A DNA stretch of 11,672 nucleotides from Verrucomicrobiales bacterium (GTDB taxonomy: Bacteria > Verrucomicrobiota > Verrucomicrobiia > Verrucomicrobiales > Verrucomicrobiaceae), in assembly GCA_003453085.1 (NCBI GenBank), contig DMMK01000234.1, positions 1 through 11,672 of the forward strand. Direction: 5' to 3'. Both the position numbers and the translations under genes were made by a program. Below are positions 1-8,930 of this stretch, one piece after another. How positions within the stretch are numbered: position 1 is the stretch's first letter; each line of letters begins with the position of its first letter. A model generated the notes under the pieces. It saw only the letters and a program-made list of their open reading frames with translations. It made no database searches and was not told where the DNA came from.

Positions 1-1
1 A

Positions 2-133
2 ATCCCGTCGTCTCGACCGTAGCCTCGCGAAGCGAGGCGAAGTGGAGAGACCTTCTCTCCACCGAAAGCCGGTTATTCCTCAAAAGAAGATCTCTCCGCT
101 CCGCGCTACGCGCTCCGGTCGAGATGACGGGAT
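2..133. repeat. Composite foldback (palindromic) intergenic repeat
   Basis: The outer arms at 2-19 and 116-133 are complementary over 18 bp with a single G·T position (left arm core CCCGTCGTCTCGACCG). A second nested pair, 44-56 with 85-97, matches at 12 of 13 positions. Each half also has private hairpins: CCTCGC-GAA-GCGAGG at 23-37, GTGGAGAG/CTCTCCAC at 42-62, and GCGC-TAC-GCGC at 103-113. The whole unit can therefore fold as one long stem or as several small hairpins. From memory, motifs of the type TCTCGACCGGAGCG...GGAGAGATCT recur between genes in many bacterial genomes, resembling REP/RAYT-type or MITE-like elements. That assignment is recall and not a search. The element lies beyond the 3' end of katG and contains no credible gene. 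Confidence 0.75.
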
Positions 134-135
134 AT

Positions 136-160
136 CAAAAAGCCCGCCGCGGTTTTCCTC
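136..160 (-). terminator. Possible weak katG terminator
   Basis: Read on the minus strand downstream of the katG stop, a short GC-rich stretch flanked by A residues (AAAACCGCGGCGGGC) runs into five T residues. The stem is short (CCG-CGG-CGG at best), so an intrinsic terminator is possible but weak. The neighbouring foldback repeat could also stop transcription. Confidence 0.28.
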
Positions 161-191
161 GATGACAAGTCCGGGGGGGATTGGCGGGAGG

Positions 192-2624
<2,433 letters not shown>

Positions 2625-2637
2625 CTAGCCTTTTGAG

Positions 2638-3543
2638 GTGAGGAATGACCTAGACATCCAGTCCCTTGAGCAATTCGTCGTTTTGGCGAGGACGAAAAAC
2701 TTCACCCGTGCGGGCGAAGAGCTGAACCTTTCCCAGTCTGCCCTGAGCCGAGCCATCCAAAAACTGGAGGATCAGCTGGGGCAGCCGTTGTTTGAACGCA
2801 AGCCGCGCGAGGTCGTCCTGACCGATCTGGGGGAACTCCTTCTCGAGCGGGCGAAGAAGATCCTGAAACTGGTCGAGGACACCTTTTCTGAGCTTTCCGA
2901 AGCTGGCCGCCGGGGCCGGGTACGACTGGGGGCCATCCCGACCATCGCGCCCTACTTTCTGCCAAGCTTGCTGGGCAGCTTTGCCGAAAAGCACCCGGAT
3001 ATTTCGGTGATTGTGCAGGAAGACACGACGGAGAGCCTGATCAAAAGCTGCAGCCATGGAGACATTGATCTGGCCATCGTGGCCCTGCCGATCATCGCCA
3101 AATACCTGGAGGTGGAACCCCTGTTCACCGAGGAGTTGCTGCTCGTCCTTCCTGCCGGACATCCGCTGGCGGCGGAGGAAAGCATCGCGGTCGCCTCTGT
3201 GGATGGTTATCCGTTTGTCATGCTGAACGAGGCCCATTGCCTGTCGGAAAACATCTCCTCTTTTTGCCGTCGGCAGTCCGTGCAACCGGTGACGGTGGAG
3301 CGGACAAGCCAGCTCACCACGGTGCAAGAACTCGTGGCGCTGGATCATGGGGTGTCTATCGTTCCTGAAATGGCCCGTCGGCTGGACCTGAGCAACCGGC
3401 GTGTTTACCGCTCCTTCAGCGGCGAAAAGCCCCTGCGGACTGTGGCGCTGATGTGGAACACGTATCGTTACCAGGGCAAGGCGCTGAAAGCGCTGATGGA
3501 GCATGTGCGGCATCAATCCCCGCCATCGCACTCCGCCAGCTAA
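2638..3543 (+). CDS. oxyR: Peroxide-sensing LysR-family regulator OxyR
   Basis: LysR-type transcriptional regulator of 301 aa, the normal length. Residues about 7-66 form the winged helix-turn-helix (ARTKNFTRAGEELNLSQSAL), and residues about 93-295 form the periplasmic-binding-protein-like sensor. It is called OxyR and not a generic LysR protein because of HCLSENISSFC: Cys201 and Cys210 are nine residues apart, as are the E. coli redox pair Cys199 and Cys208. The flanking residues (HC-L-x6-F-C) and the IPTIAPY segment at 100-106 also match OxyR. The start is GTG at 2638; a stop in the same frame at 2626 leaves no upstream alternative, and the Shine-Dalgarno sequence is weak. It diverges from katG, its classical target, across an OxyR-like operator. 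Oxidised OxyR is expected to activate katG. Confidence 0.93.
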   Translation: MRNDLDIQSLEQFVVLARTKNFTRAGEELNLSQSALSRAIQKLEDQLGQPLFERKPREVVLTDLGELLLERAKKILKLVEDTFSELSEAGRRGRVRLGAIPTIAPYFLPSLLGSFAEKHPDISVIVQEDTTESLIKSCSHGDIDLAIVALPIIAKYLEVEPLFTEELLLVLPAGHPLAAEESIAVASVDGYPFVMLNEAHCLSENISSFCRRQSVQPVTVERTSQLTTVQELVALDHGVSIVPEMARRLDLSNRRVYRSFSGEKPLRTVALMWNTYRYQGKALKALMEHVRHQSPPSHSAS

Positions 3544-3607
3544 GGCGTGCTGTGTTCTGGTGTGAGCTTGAGATTGATCCCTCGTCTCCACCCGCTAAAA
3601 GAAGGGG

Positions 3608-4702
3608 ATGACACTTGATCTTCCCCGCTGGTTTGACCTCCACACGCACTTTCGCCAAGGGCCTGCCATGGCGGCTTATGTGAAGGCGCATGTGGACATG
3701 GGCTGTGCGGGGGCGCTGGCGATGCCCAACACGCAGCCGCCGGTGTCGCGGGTGTCTGGCGCAGCGCAGGCGGATGGCTGGTCGCTGGAGAGTTATTCGG
3801 CGGATCTGCGGGCTGCGGGGGCAGATGCTTTTGAGCAACTGATTGTGCCGCTTTACCTCACCCGCCAGACCACGGCGGCGAGGATCCGCGAAGGAGCGGC
3901 CTCCGGCCTGCTGCGCGCCTGCAAATACTACCCGCCGCATGGCACCACGAATGCCGAGCACGGCCTGCCGATGGATGACCTCATCGGTGGAGAGGTGCTG
4001 AAGGCGATGGAGGAGGCGGGCATCATCCTGTGCATCCATGGTGAGCAGCATGGGCTGAGCGGGCCGGACTACATTGACGCGCAGCAGAATGCCGAGACCC
4101 GGTTTTACGGCGAGCGGATGCCGCGCCTGCTGGAAGCCCATCCGAAACTGCGCATCGTGTGCGAACACATCACCACCCGGACGGCGGCTGAGTTTGTGGC
4201 GAAGGCCCCGGACCACGTGGGGGCCACGATCACCCCGCAGCACCTGCTTTACACGATGGGGCACCTGATCCAGGGCCTGAAGTACCACCTGTATTGCCTG
4301 CCCATCGTGAAGTTCCAGGATGATCGTGCGGCACTGCGGCAGCAGGTGACCCAGGCCGGGCAGAGCAAGTTTTTTGCAGGCACCGACAGTGCGCCCCATA
4401 CGACCAAGGCGACCGCCTGCGGGTGTGCGGCGGGCTGCTTTACGGGCGGGTGTGCGCCACAGCTTTATGCCATGGCGTTTGAAGAGGCGGGTGTGGATCT
4501 GGGCAGCGCTGATGGCAAGGCCCTGTTTGAGCGATTCCTCAGCCTCAATGGGCCTGGCTTCTACGGGTTCCCGGCTTCTGCGCAGCGTTTCCAAATGGAA
4601 AAAGCCCCCTCGCAAACGCCGTTGCTGGAAACTCCTGCCGGCCCCATCACCCCTTTGCCGCTAGGCATGGGCATCGAACTGACGTGGCGGATTCTGGGAT
4701 GA
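3608..4702 (+). CDS. pyrC: Dihydroorotase, class II (PyrC)
   Basis: Zinc amidohydrolase of 364 aa that interconverts N-carbamoyl-L-aspartate and L-dihydroorotate, the third step of de novo pyrimidine synthesis, in the cytoplasm. The class II (E. coli PyrC-like) motifs are all visible: the metal-binding H12-x-H14 with substrate-binding R16 in DLHTHFRQ, N41 in MPNT, the likely carboxylated Lys106 in ACKYYPPHGTT, His111, His144 (CIHGEQH), His187 (CEHITT), and catalytic Asp260 with His264 in GTDSAPH. The cysteine-rich CGCAAGCF segment (271-278) and the FYGFP motif near the C-terminus are also family hallmarks. The start ATG is preceded by AGAAGGGG very close to it. The gene begins 64 bp after oxyR on the same strand with no obvious hairpin between, so some read-through is possible. 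No other pyrimidine gene is in the window. Confidence 0.95.
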   Translation: MTLDLPRWFDLHTHFRQGPAMAAYVKAHVDMGCAGALAMPNTQPPVSRVSGAAQADGWSLESYSADLRAAGADAFEQLIVPLYLTRQTTAARIREGAASGLLRACKYYPPHGTTNAEHGLPMDDLIGGEVLKAMEEAGIILCIHGEQHGLSGPDYIDAQQNAETRFYGERMPRLLEAHPKLRIVCEHITTRTAAEFVAKAPDHVGATITPQHLLYTMGHLIQGLKYHLYCLPIVKFQDDRAALRQQVTQAGQSKFFAGTDSAPHTTKATACGCAAGCFTGGCAPQLYAMAFEEAGVDLGSADGKALFERFLSLNGPGFYGFPASAQRFQMEKAPSQTPLLETPAGPITPLPLGMGIELTWRILG

Positions 4703-4767
4703 GGTGGATGCCGATTCTGCGCCAAGAAACGTCGTTGCCAAGCGTCATTCATCGGACAGGCTAGATC

Positions 4768-5202
4768 ATGACTCCACGCTTTCTACTGCATCCTCTCCTC
4801 CTTCTGGTTCTCTTCCTCGCCCAGGCGCAGGCGGATGAGTTTGATTCGCAGGCTTTCATGGGCATGACCTCGGGCAATAGCGTCGGGGCTGCGATCAAGC
4901 GCGGGGAAAAGGACAACAAGCGGGTGCTGGTGTTTGCCTACGACGAGAAGAAGAAAGGCCAGGCCTTTCACATCAAAGGCATGCTGGAACTGGAAGAGAC
5001 GAAGAAGCTGGTGCGCGAACATTTCATTCTGGTGATCACGGACTTTAAAGACCGGAACATCCGCGATGTGATCGGCAGTGAAGGCATGGACCGTCCCGTG
5101 TACTTCCTCTTCAATACGGATGGATCGCTGGTGCAAAAAGGCACCGCTGCCATGGGTGCGGGTGCGGGGGCCAAGCTGGTGAAGGAATGGACGTCCAAGT
5201 AG
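4768..5202 (+). CDS. Secreted thioredoxin-fold protein without cysteines
   Basis: Protein of 144 aa with a signal peptide (residues 1-22, long Leu-rich core, likely cleavage after AQA). The mature part reads like a thioredoxin-like fold: a beta strand KRVLVFAYD (51-59), a helix ELEETKKLVREHF (74-86), a strand ILVITDFKD (87-95), then DRPVYFLFNTDGS (108-120), where Pro110 sits at the usual cis-proline position before a beta hairpin. A C-terminal helix follows. The whole protein contains no cysteine, so it cannot do CxxC redox chemistry; a binding, chaperone or structural role is more likely. The fold call rests on pattern reading only. It lies 65 bp after pyrC and 21 bp before trmO on the same strand and is probably co-transcribed. 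The precise function is unknown. Confidence 0.8.
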   Translation: MTPRFLLHPLLLLVLFLAQAQADEFDSQAFMGMTSGNSVGAAIKRGEKDNKRVLVFAYDEKKKGQAFHIKGMLELEETKKLVREHFILVITDFKDRNIRDVIGSEGMDRPVYFLFNTDGSLVQKGTAAMGAGAGAKLVKEWTSK

Positions 5203-5223
5203 TCTCTGCACGGCCCTTGCTGC

Positions 5224-5901
5224 ATGCCTGAAATCACGCCCATCGCCACGCTGCGGACTTGCTACACGGACAAGTTTGGCGTGCCGAGGCAGCCGGGGCT
5301 GGTGCCTGCGGCGTGGGGAATCGTCGAATTTGAGCCTGCCTTTCGGCGGGTGGAGGCGGTGCGAGGCATGGAGGAATTCAGCCATCTGTGGCTGATCACG
5401 CAGTTTCATCTGGTGAAGGAGGAGCCTTCTTCACTCACTGTGCGGCCACCGAGGCTAGGGGGCAATGAGCGCAAGGGGGTGTTTGCCACACGGTCGCCTT
5501 TTCGGCCGAATCGCCTAACATTGAGTGTGGTGAAACTGGACCGGGTGGAATTGGAGGGAGATAAAGCCCCGCGCCTTTTTGTTTCAGGGGTGGACCTGGT
5601 GGATGGCACGCCCGTCTTCGACATCAAACCGTACATCCGTTACGCAGACTCCGTGCCGGAAGCGAACAGCAGCTTTGCGGATACTCCGCCCGTGCGGGTG
5701 CCCGTGCTGTGGGAGTGTGAGCCGCCACCGGAAGAGGTGCGGGTGATCATGGATCAGTCCTTAGCCCTGCAGCCCCAGCCTGCCTATCATGCGGACAATG
5801 TCCGCGAGTATGTGACGGAGATCGCGGGCTGGCGCGTGCGCTGGGCAGCGCTGCCCGATTGTGCCAAGGTCGTCGCCTGCAGCCCCTTCTCTGCCCCATG
5901 A
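5224..5901 (+). CDS. trmO: tRNA (N6-threonylcarbamoyladenosine37-N6)-methyltransferase TrmO
   Basis: SAM-dependent methyltransferase of the TsaA/YaeB/TrmO family, 225 aa. It is expected to methylate t6A at position 37 of ANN-decoding tRNAs (notably tRNA-Thr) to m6t6A, tuning decoding. Diagnostic blocks are FGVPRQPGLV (18-27), GMEEFSHLWLI (48-58), TVRPPRLGGNERKGVFATRS (72-91), FRPN (93-96), and DLVDGTPVFDIKPYIRYADS (124-143). A C-terminal domain follows with QPAYH (185-189) and a final VRWAA strand, matching the E. coli protein in order and length. In the segment after FRPN, the proline-isoleucine-glycine of E. coli is replaced by Arg-Leu-Thr, a minor variation. The ATG at 5224 gives the expected N-terminus, but there is no strong Shine-Dalgarno sequence. 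The stop codon overlaps the start of the next gene (ATGA). Confidence 0.93.
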   Translation: MPEITPIATLRTCYTDKFGVPRQPGLVPAAWGIVEFEPAFRRVEAVRGMEEFSHLWLITQFHLVKEEPSSLTVRPPRLGGNERKGVFATRSPFRPNRLTLSVVKLDRVELEGDKAPRLFVSGVDLVDGTPVFDIKPYIRYADSVPEANSSFADTPPVRVPVLWECEPPPEEVRVIMDQSLALQPQPAYHADNVREYVTEIAGWRVRWAALPDCAKVVACSPFSAP

Positions 5902-6776
5902 GCCACCTCGACCTGCCCATTCGTGCGGCCACGGAAACGGCCCTGGCCCATGGTCTAAAGCTGGACCGTTGCGAGGTGCTTCAGGATGGAAACACGCTGG
6001 TGCTGCGCCTGAGCGAGACACTGGTGGCGCGGGTGGTGCAGGATGTGGACGGGCCGCGCCAGGGCACGGAATGGTTTGCCCGTGAGACGGCGCTGGCACG
6101 CCACCTGACGCAGCATGGAGCGCCTGTGGTGCCAATGCATCCCGACCTGCCGCAGGAACCGCATGAGCACCTGGGATACACGCTAAACTTTTGGTTATAC
6201 GTTTCAACTGTGGATACAGCGCCGGATGCAGTGGAGATTGGGAGGACATTGCAGCATTGCCATGAGGTTCTTCGCAGTTTCCCGGAGCCCTTGCCGAGGC
6301 TGGCCATCCTGACGGAAAGCCTGGGTCTTTTGACCACTCTCCGGGAACGCGGGCTGTTTCCCGAGGACATGCTGTCTTTGCTGAGTGGATGCCTAACGAG
6401 TTCTTTGGACAAACTGGAGGCCTTTCCGCATCAGCCCCTGCACGGTGATGCGCATCTGGGCAACCTGATGAACACCACCCAGGGCCTGCTGTGGGCGGAC
6501 TGGGAAGATACCTTCTCCGGCCCTGTGGAGTGGGACCTCGCCTCCATCATCTGGAATGCGAAGATCCTGGAGGAAGATCACGACACGGTGGACCAGATCC
6601 TGGGGGCGTATCGTGAGGCGGGCGGGCAGATTCACGAAGAGGCGCTGCACCAGAGCCTCATTGCACGCGCGGCGGTGATGAGCGCCTGGTACCCCATTCT
6701 TTATCCGAAGCCGAATGCTGAGCGGCAGTCCAAACTGCAACGTCGGCTGGATTGGCTGGCGGCGGTGGCCGAGTAG
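5898..6776 (+). CDS. APH-fold phosphotransferase (aminoglycoside/choline kinase-like)
   Basis: Protein of 292 aa with the kinase-like fold of the APH/choline kinase family. The catalytic block is LHGDAHLGNLM (181-191), with catalytic Asp184 and metal-binding Asn189, followed by the metal-binding Asp201 in WADWEDTFSGPVEWDLA. The N-lobe (about 20-100) has a beta-rich region with RLSETLVARV (37-46), where an Arg stands at the position often held by the ATP-binding Lys. The substrate is not predictable; family members phosphorylate antibiotics, choline, homoserine, sugars or other small molecules, so a resistance role should not be assumed. The ATG at 5898 overlaps the trmO stop by 4 bp (ATGA), implying translational coupling. 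An upstream TTG in frame at 5859 would overlap trmO more and has no support. Confidence 0.83.
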   Translation: MSHLDLPIRAATETALAHGLKLDRCEVLQDGNTLVLRLSETLVARVVQDVDGPRQGTEWFARETALARHLTQHGAPVVPMHPDLPQEPHEHLGYTLNFWLYVSTVDTAPDAVEIGRTLQHCHEVLRSFPEPLPRLAILTESLGLLTTLRERGLFPEDMLSLLSGCLTSSLDKLEAFPHQPLHGDAHLGNLMNTTQGLLWADWEDTFSGPVEWDLASIIWNAKILEEDHDTVDQILGAYREAGGQIHEEALHQSLIARAAVMSAWYPILYPKPNAERQSKLQRRLDWLAAVAE

Positions 6777-6840
6777 AGGCTTCAGCGCAAATGATGCGAA
6801 GAGATTGAATACGCGTTTGCGGCATCTCGTCAGAGTTGTT

Positions 6841-7104
6841 GTGAAAACTCGATTCCATTCTTTTATCGTGGTCCTGCTTCTGGGTGCCACCCTCACCAGT
6901 TGCACCACCGCTTACGATGCCTATGGCAGGCCGCAGCAAGTAGTGACCCCTGAGGGGGCGGTGCTCGGCGCTGCTGCCGCTGGCTTGCTGGCCTACAGTC
7001 TGGCGAACAACAACAATAACCGTCATTATGACCGTCGTTATAACGGGCATTACCGTCGTTCGTCTTACCGGCATTCAGGCTACCATCGCGGCCACTGGCA
7101 TTGA
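6841..7104 (+). CDS. Small His/Tyr/Arg-rich lipoprotein
   Basis: Predicted lipoprotein of 87 aa. Residues 1-20 are a lipoprotein signal peptide (K2, R4, then FIVVLLLGA) ending in the lipobox LTS-C, with Cys21 as the acylated residue. A short Gly/Ala-rich hydrophobic stretch follows (GAVLGAAAAGLLAYSLA, 39-55), then five asparagines and a C-terminal tail with many His, Tyr and Arg residues (61-87). The tail could bind metal or a polyanion, but that is only suggestive. The start is taken as GTG at 6841 because it places the signal peptide correctly; the frame is open further upstream (ATG at 6715), but that would overlap the kinase gene and bury the signal. It lies 64 bp after the kinase gene on the same strand. 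Function unknown. Confidence 0.7.
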   Translation: MKTRFHSFIVVLLLGATLTSCTTAYDAYGRPQQVVTPEGAVLGAAAAGLLAYSLANNNNNRHYDRRYNGHYRRSSYRHSGYHRGHWH

Positions 7105-7140
7105 GCAGCCCAGGCCTAACCAGATTTAACGATTCTTGCG

Positions 7141-7183
7141 TGAAGAAGTGAATCGCTCTCTGCCGAGAGACTTCATTTCTTCA
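7141..7183. terminator. Long hairpin between convergent genes (possible bidirectional terminator)
   Basis: TGAAGAAGTGAA at 7141-7152 pairs with TTCATTTCTTCA at 7172-7183 (11 of 12, the exception being a G·T). Inside it, TCTCT at 7157-7161 pairs with AGAGA at 7166-7170 around a GCCG tetraloop. It sits between the ends of two convergent genes and overlaps the last codons of the minus-strand gene. Neither side has a clean T-run, so an intrinsic terminator is plausible but not certain; it may act mainly in mRNA 3'-end stabilisation. Confidence 0.45.
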
Positions 7184-7769
7184 CTGCCGTTTCTGTTTGC
7201 TCTGGCAGCAACTTTGGATCGTACGTGTCTCCTTTGGAGACCTGGATGAGCGTCATGCGCACCCGGGTGGGGAAGAACTTCTCGGCGTCGGGACGCTTGT
7301 GCGCGTGGGTGTTGGTGTGATCCTTCAGGACGAGGTGCATTTCTTTGATGCCCTGGTCCCAGAGGATGTCGTTGTTTTGCCAGAAGCTGGTCATGGCGAT
7401 GTCCTTTTCATACACGCCTTTTTCCTGATAGGCCCCGGTGCCGATGCAACCGTAGCCATGGTTTTGGCCTTTGTAGGGGATGTAACAGACACTCCAGGTG
7501 GTGGGTGCGCCGCCCTCGGGTTTTTCCAGCACCTCCAGCCGCACATGCACGGTGCCGTTGCGGTAGTCCACGGGGCTGGTCCAGTCCTTGGGTCGCTGGG
7601 GATTCAGGCGGTCGCTTTTGACGTAGTAGTGGGACTTGCTGGGCATGCTGTTGTCCGCATCGGCCTTGGTAAAGGGGAACGTCACATCAAAGAGAACGAA
7701 CTGCTCCGCCTGGCTGAAAGACCGGCCCAGGGCGAGCACGGTGAGAATAAGAAAAAGAAGTGTCTTCAT
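7173..7769 (-). CDS. Secreted protein of unknown function
   Basis: Protein of 198 aa with a clear signal peptide (MKTLLFLILTVLALG..., cleavage near SQA-21). I do not recognise the family. The mature part looks beta-rich, with alternating hydrophobic strands (EQFVLFDVTFPF at 22-33; TVHVRLEVLEK at 73-83; EMHLVLKDH at 143-151; VRMTLIQVSKG at 170-180), aromatic residues and two cysteines (95 and 108) that could form a disulphide around GQNHGYGCIGTG. This would suit a beta-sandwich, perhaps a carbohydrate-binding or lyase-like jelly roll, but that is speculation. The ATG at 7769 is chosen for the signal peptide; the frame is open to a TTG at 7808 with no support. No Shine-Dalgarno sequence precedes it. 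It is convergent with the lipoprotein gene and divergent from the cytochrome gene. Confidence 0.75.
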   Translation of the reverse strand: MKTLLFLILTVLALGRSFSQAEQFVLFDVTFPFTKADADNSMPSKSHYYVKSDRLNPQRPKDWTSPVDYRNGTVHVRLEVLEKPEGGAPTTWSVCYIPYKGQNHGYGCIGTGAYQEKGVYEKDIAMTSFWQNNDILWDQGIKEMHLVLKDHTNTHAHKRPDAEKFFPTRVRMTLIQVSKGDTYDPKLLPEQTETAVKK

Positions 7770-7925
7770 GTGGATGAAAGGGGTGCGATGGTTGAGGCGT
7801 GTTGGCAAGCGCGGTGAGCGGCTGTTGTTGGACTAACTGCATGCGTGTCTAGATGCTCGAATCCTTTAGCCATTGTTTGGGATCGGCCTTGCAAAGGGAG
7901 GTCTCCTTGCTAGCAGAAGTCACTA

Positions 7926-8909
7926 ATGAAAAAACTGCTTAAAGTCCTCGGCACCCTGTTGGTTCTCGCTCTTCTCCTCGTCGCGGGCGGGGTGTATTAT
8001 GTGATGAACTACCTGCCCAACATCCCTGTGCAGGCGGAACTGAAGGTGGAGGCCACGCCGGAGCGCCTGGCGCGTGGGGCCTATCTGGCCAACAGTGTGG
8101 CGGTTTGCATGGACTGCCACAGCACGCGTGACTGGGCGGTGTTTTCGGGGCCGCTGAAACCGGGCAGCCTGGGCATGGGCGGTGAGAAGTTTGACCAGAC
8201 GATGAATTTCCCAGGTTCTTTTATCGCCCCGAACATCACGCCTTATGGCCTCAAGGGCTGGACCGATGGCGAACTGTATCGCGCCATCACAAGTGGAGTG
8301 AGCAAGGACGGGCATCCGCTCTTCCCCATCATGCCTTATCCTTCCTATGGCAAAATGGCGACGGAGGATGTGTACAGCATCATCGCCTATCTGCGTAGCC
8401 TGCCAGCGGTGGAAAGCAGCCCTGGCCCCTCCAAGGCAGACCCGCCGGTGAATGTGATCATGCACCTCATGCCGCAGCCCGCCCAGCCCGTGCCGCTGCC
8501 TGCCAAGACGGACGTCATCGCTTATGGCGGCTATCTGGCGAATGCGGCAGGCTGCACGGAGTGCCACACGAAGATGGAGAAGGGCAAACGTGTGGGCGAG
8601 CCCTATGCAGGCGGCTTTGAGTTTGCGATGCCCAGCGGCACGGTGCGCTCGCCCAACATCACGCCCCACGCCGTCACGGGGATCGGCGCGTGGACCAAGC
8701 AGATGTTTGTGGACCGTTTCAAAGCCTATGCGCCGGGGACTTTCAAACCCATGCCGGTGGATGCGGCCAAAGGCGAAATGCAGACCGTCATGCCCTGGAC
8801 CATGTATGCAAACATGACCGAGGAAGACCTGGGGGCGATCTACGACTACCTGAAGACGCTGCCAGCGGTGGAGAACAACGTCGAGCGCTGGTCTGTGGCG
8901 AAGAAGTAA
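7926..8909 (+). CDS. Membrane-anchored dihaem cytochrome c
   Basis: Protein of 327 aa with an N-terminal transmembrane anchor or uncleaved signal (residues 4-29) and two cytochrome c domains facing the periplasm. Haem-binding motifs are C61-M-D-C64-H65 and C210-T-E-C213-H214. Likely axial methionines are Met136 (IMPYPSYGKM) and Met289 (VMPWTMYANM). Both domains share the APNITP/SPNITP segment (101-106, 242-247) and the x-ED-x-IYxYL helix, showing an internal duplication. The type resembles cytochrome c subunits that accept electrons from periplasmic alcohol, aldehyde or gluconate dehydrogenases, but no dehydrogenase partner is in the window. The start is ATG at 7926; a GGGAGG at 7896-7901 is too far upstream to be a normal ribosome site. 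Its end converges with the DUF1501 gene, leaving 21 bp between the two. Confidence 0.9.
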   Translation: MKKLLKVLGTLLVLALLLVAGGVYYVMNYLPNIPVQAELKVEATPERLARGAYLANSVAVCMDCHSTRDWAVFSGPLKPGSLGMGGEKFDQTMNFPGSFIAPNITPYGLKGWTDGELYRAITSGVSKDGHPLFPIMPYPSYGKMATEDVYSIIAYLRSLPAVESSPGPSKADPPVNVIMHLMPQPAQPVPLPAKTDVIAYGGYLANAAGCTECHTKMEKGKRVGEPYAGGFEFAMPSGTVRSPNITPHAVTGIGAWTKQMFVDRFKAYAPGTFKPMPVDAAKGEMQTVMPWTMYANMTEEDLGAIYDYLKTLPAVENNVERWSVAKK

Positions 8910-8930
8910 GCCGTGCCGTCCAGGGTCGCC

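Noticed and set aside
3416..4615. Long minus-strand open frame opposite pyrC (399 codons)
   Set aside because: It is an antisense shadow; the composition is Arg/His/Pro-rich without domains, and pyrC is certain on the plus strand.
5859..5897. Upstream TTG start for the APH-fold kinase
   Set aside because: The ATG in the ATGA overlap with trmO is a standard coupled start, and the added 13 residues have no family support.
5898..6776. APH-fold protein as an antibiotic resistance gene
   Set aside because: The family is broad, sequence context is housekeeping-like, and nothing here indicates aminoglycoside specificity or mobility.
7770..7925. Promoter pair for the cytochrome c gene (TTGGAC at 7828 with TAGATG at 7850)
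   Set aside because: The -10 match is only half and spacing is marginal; similar matches occur by chance.
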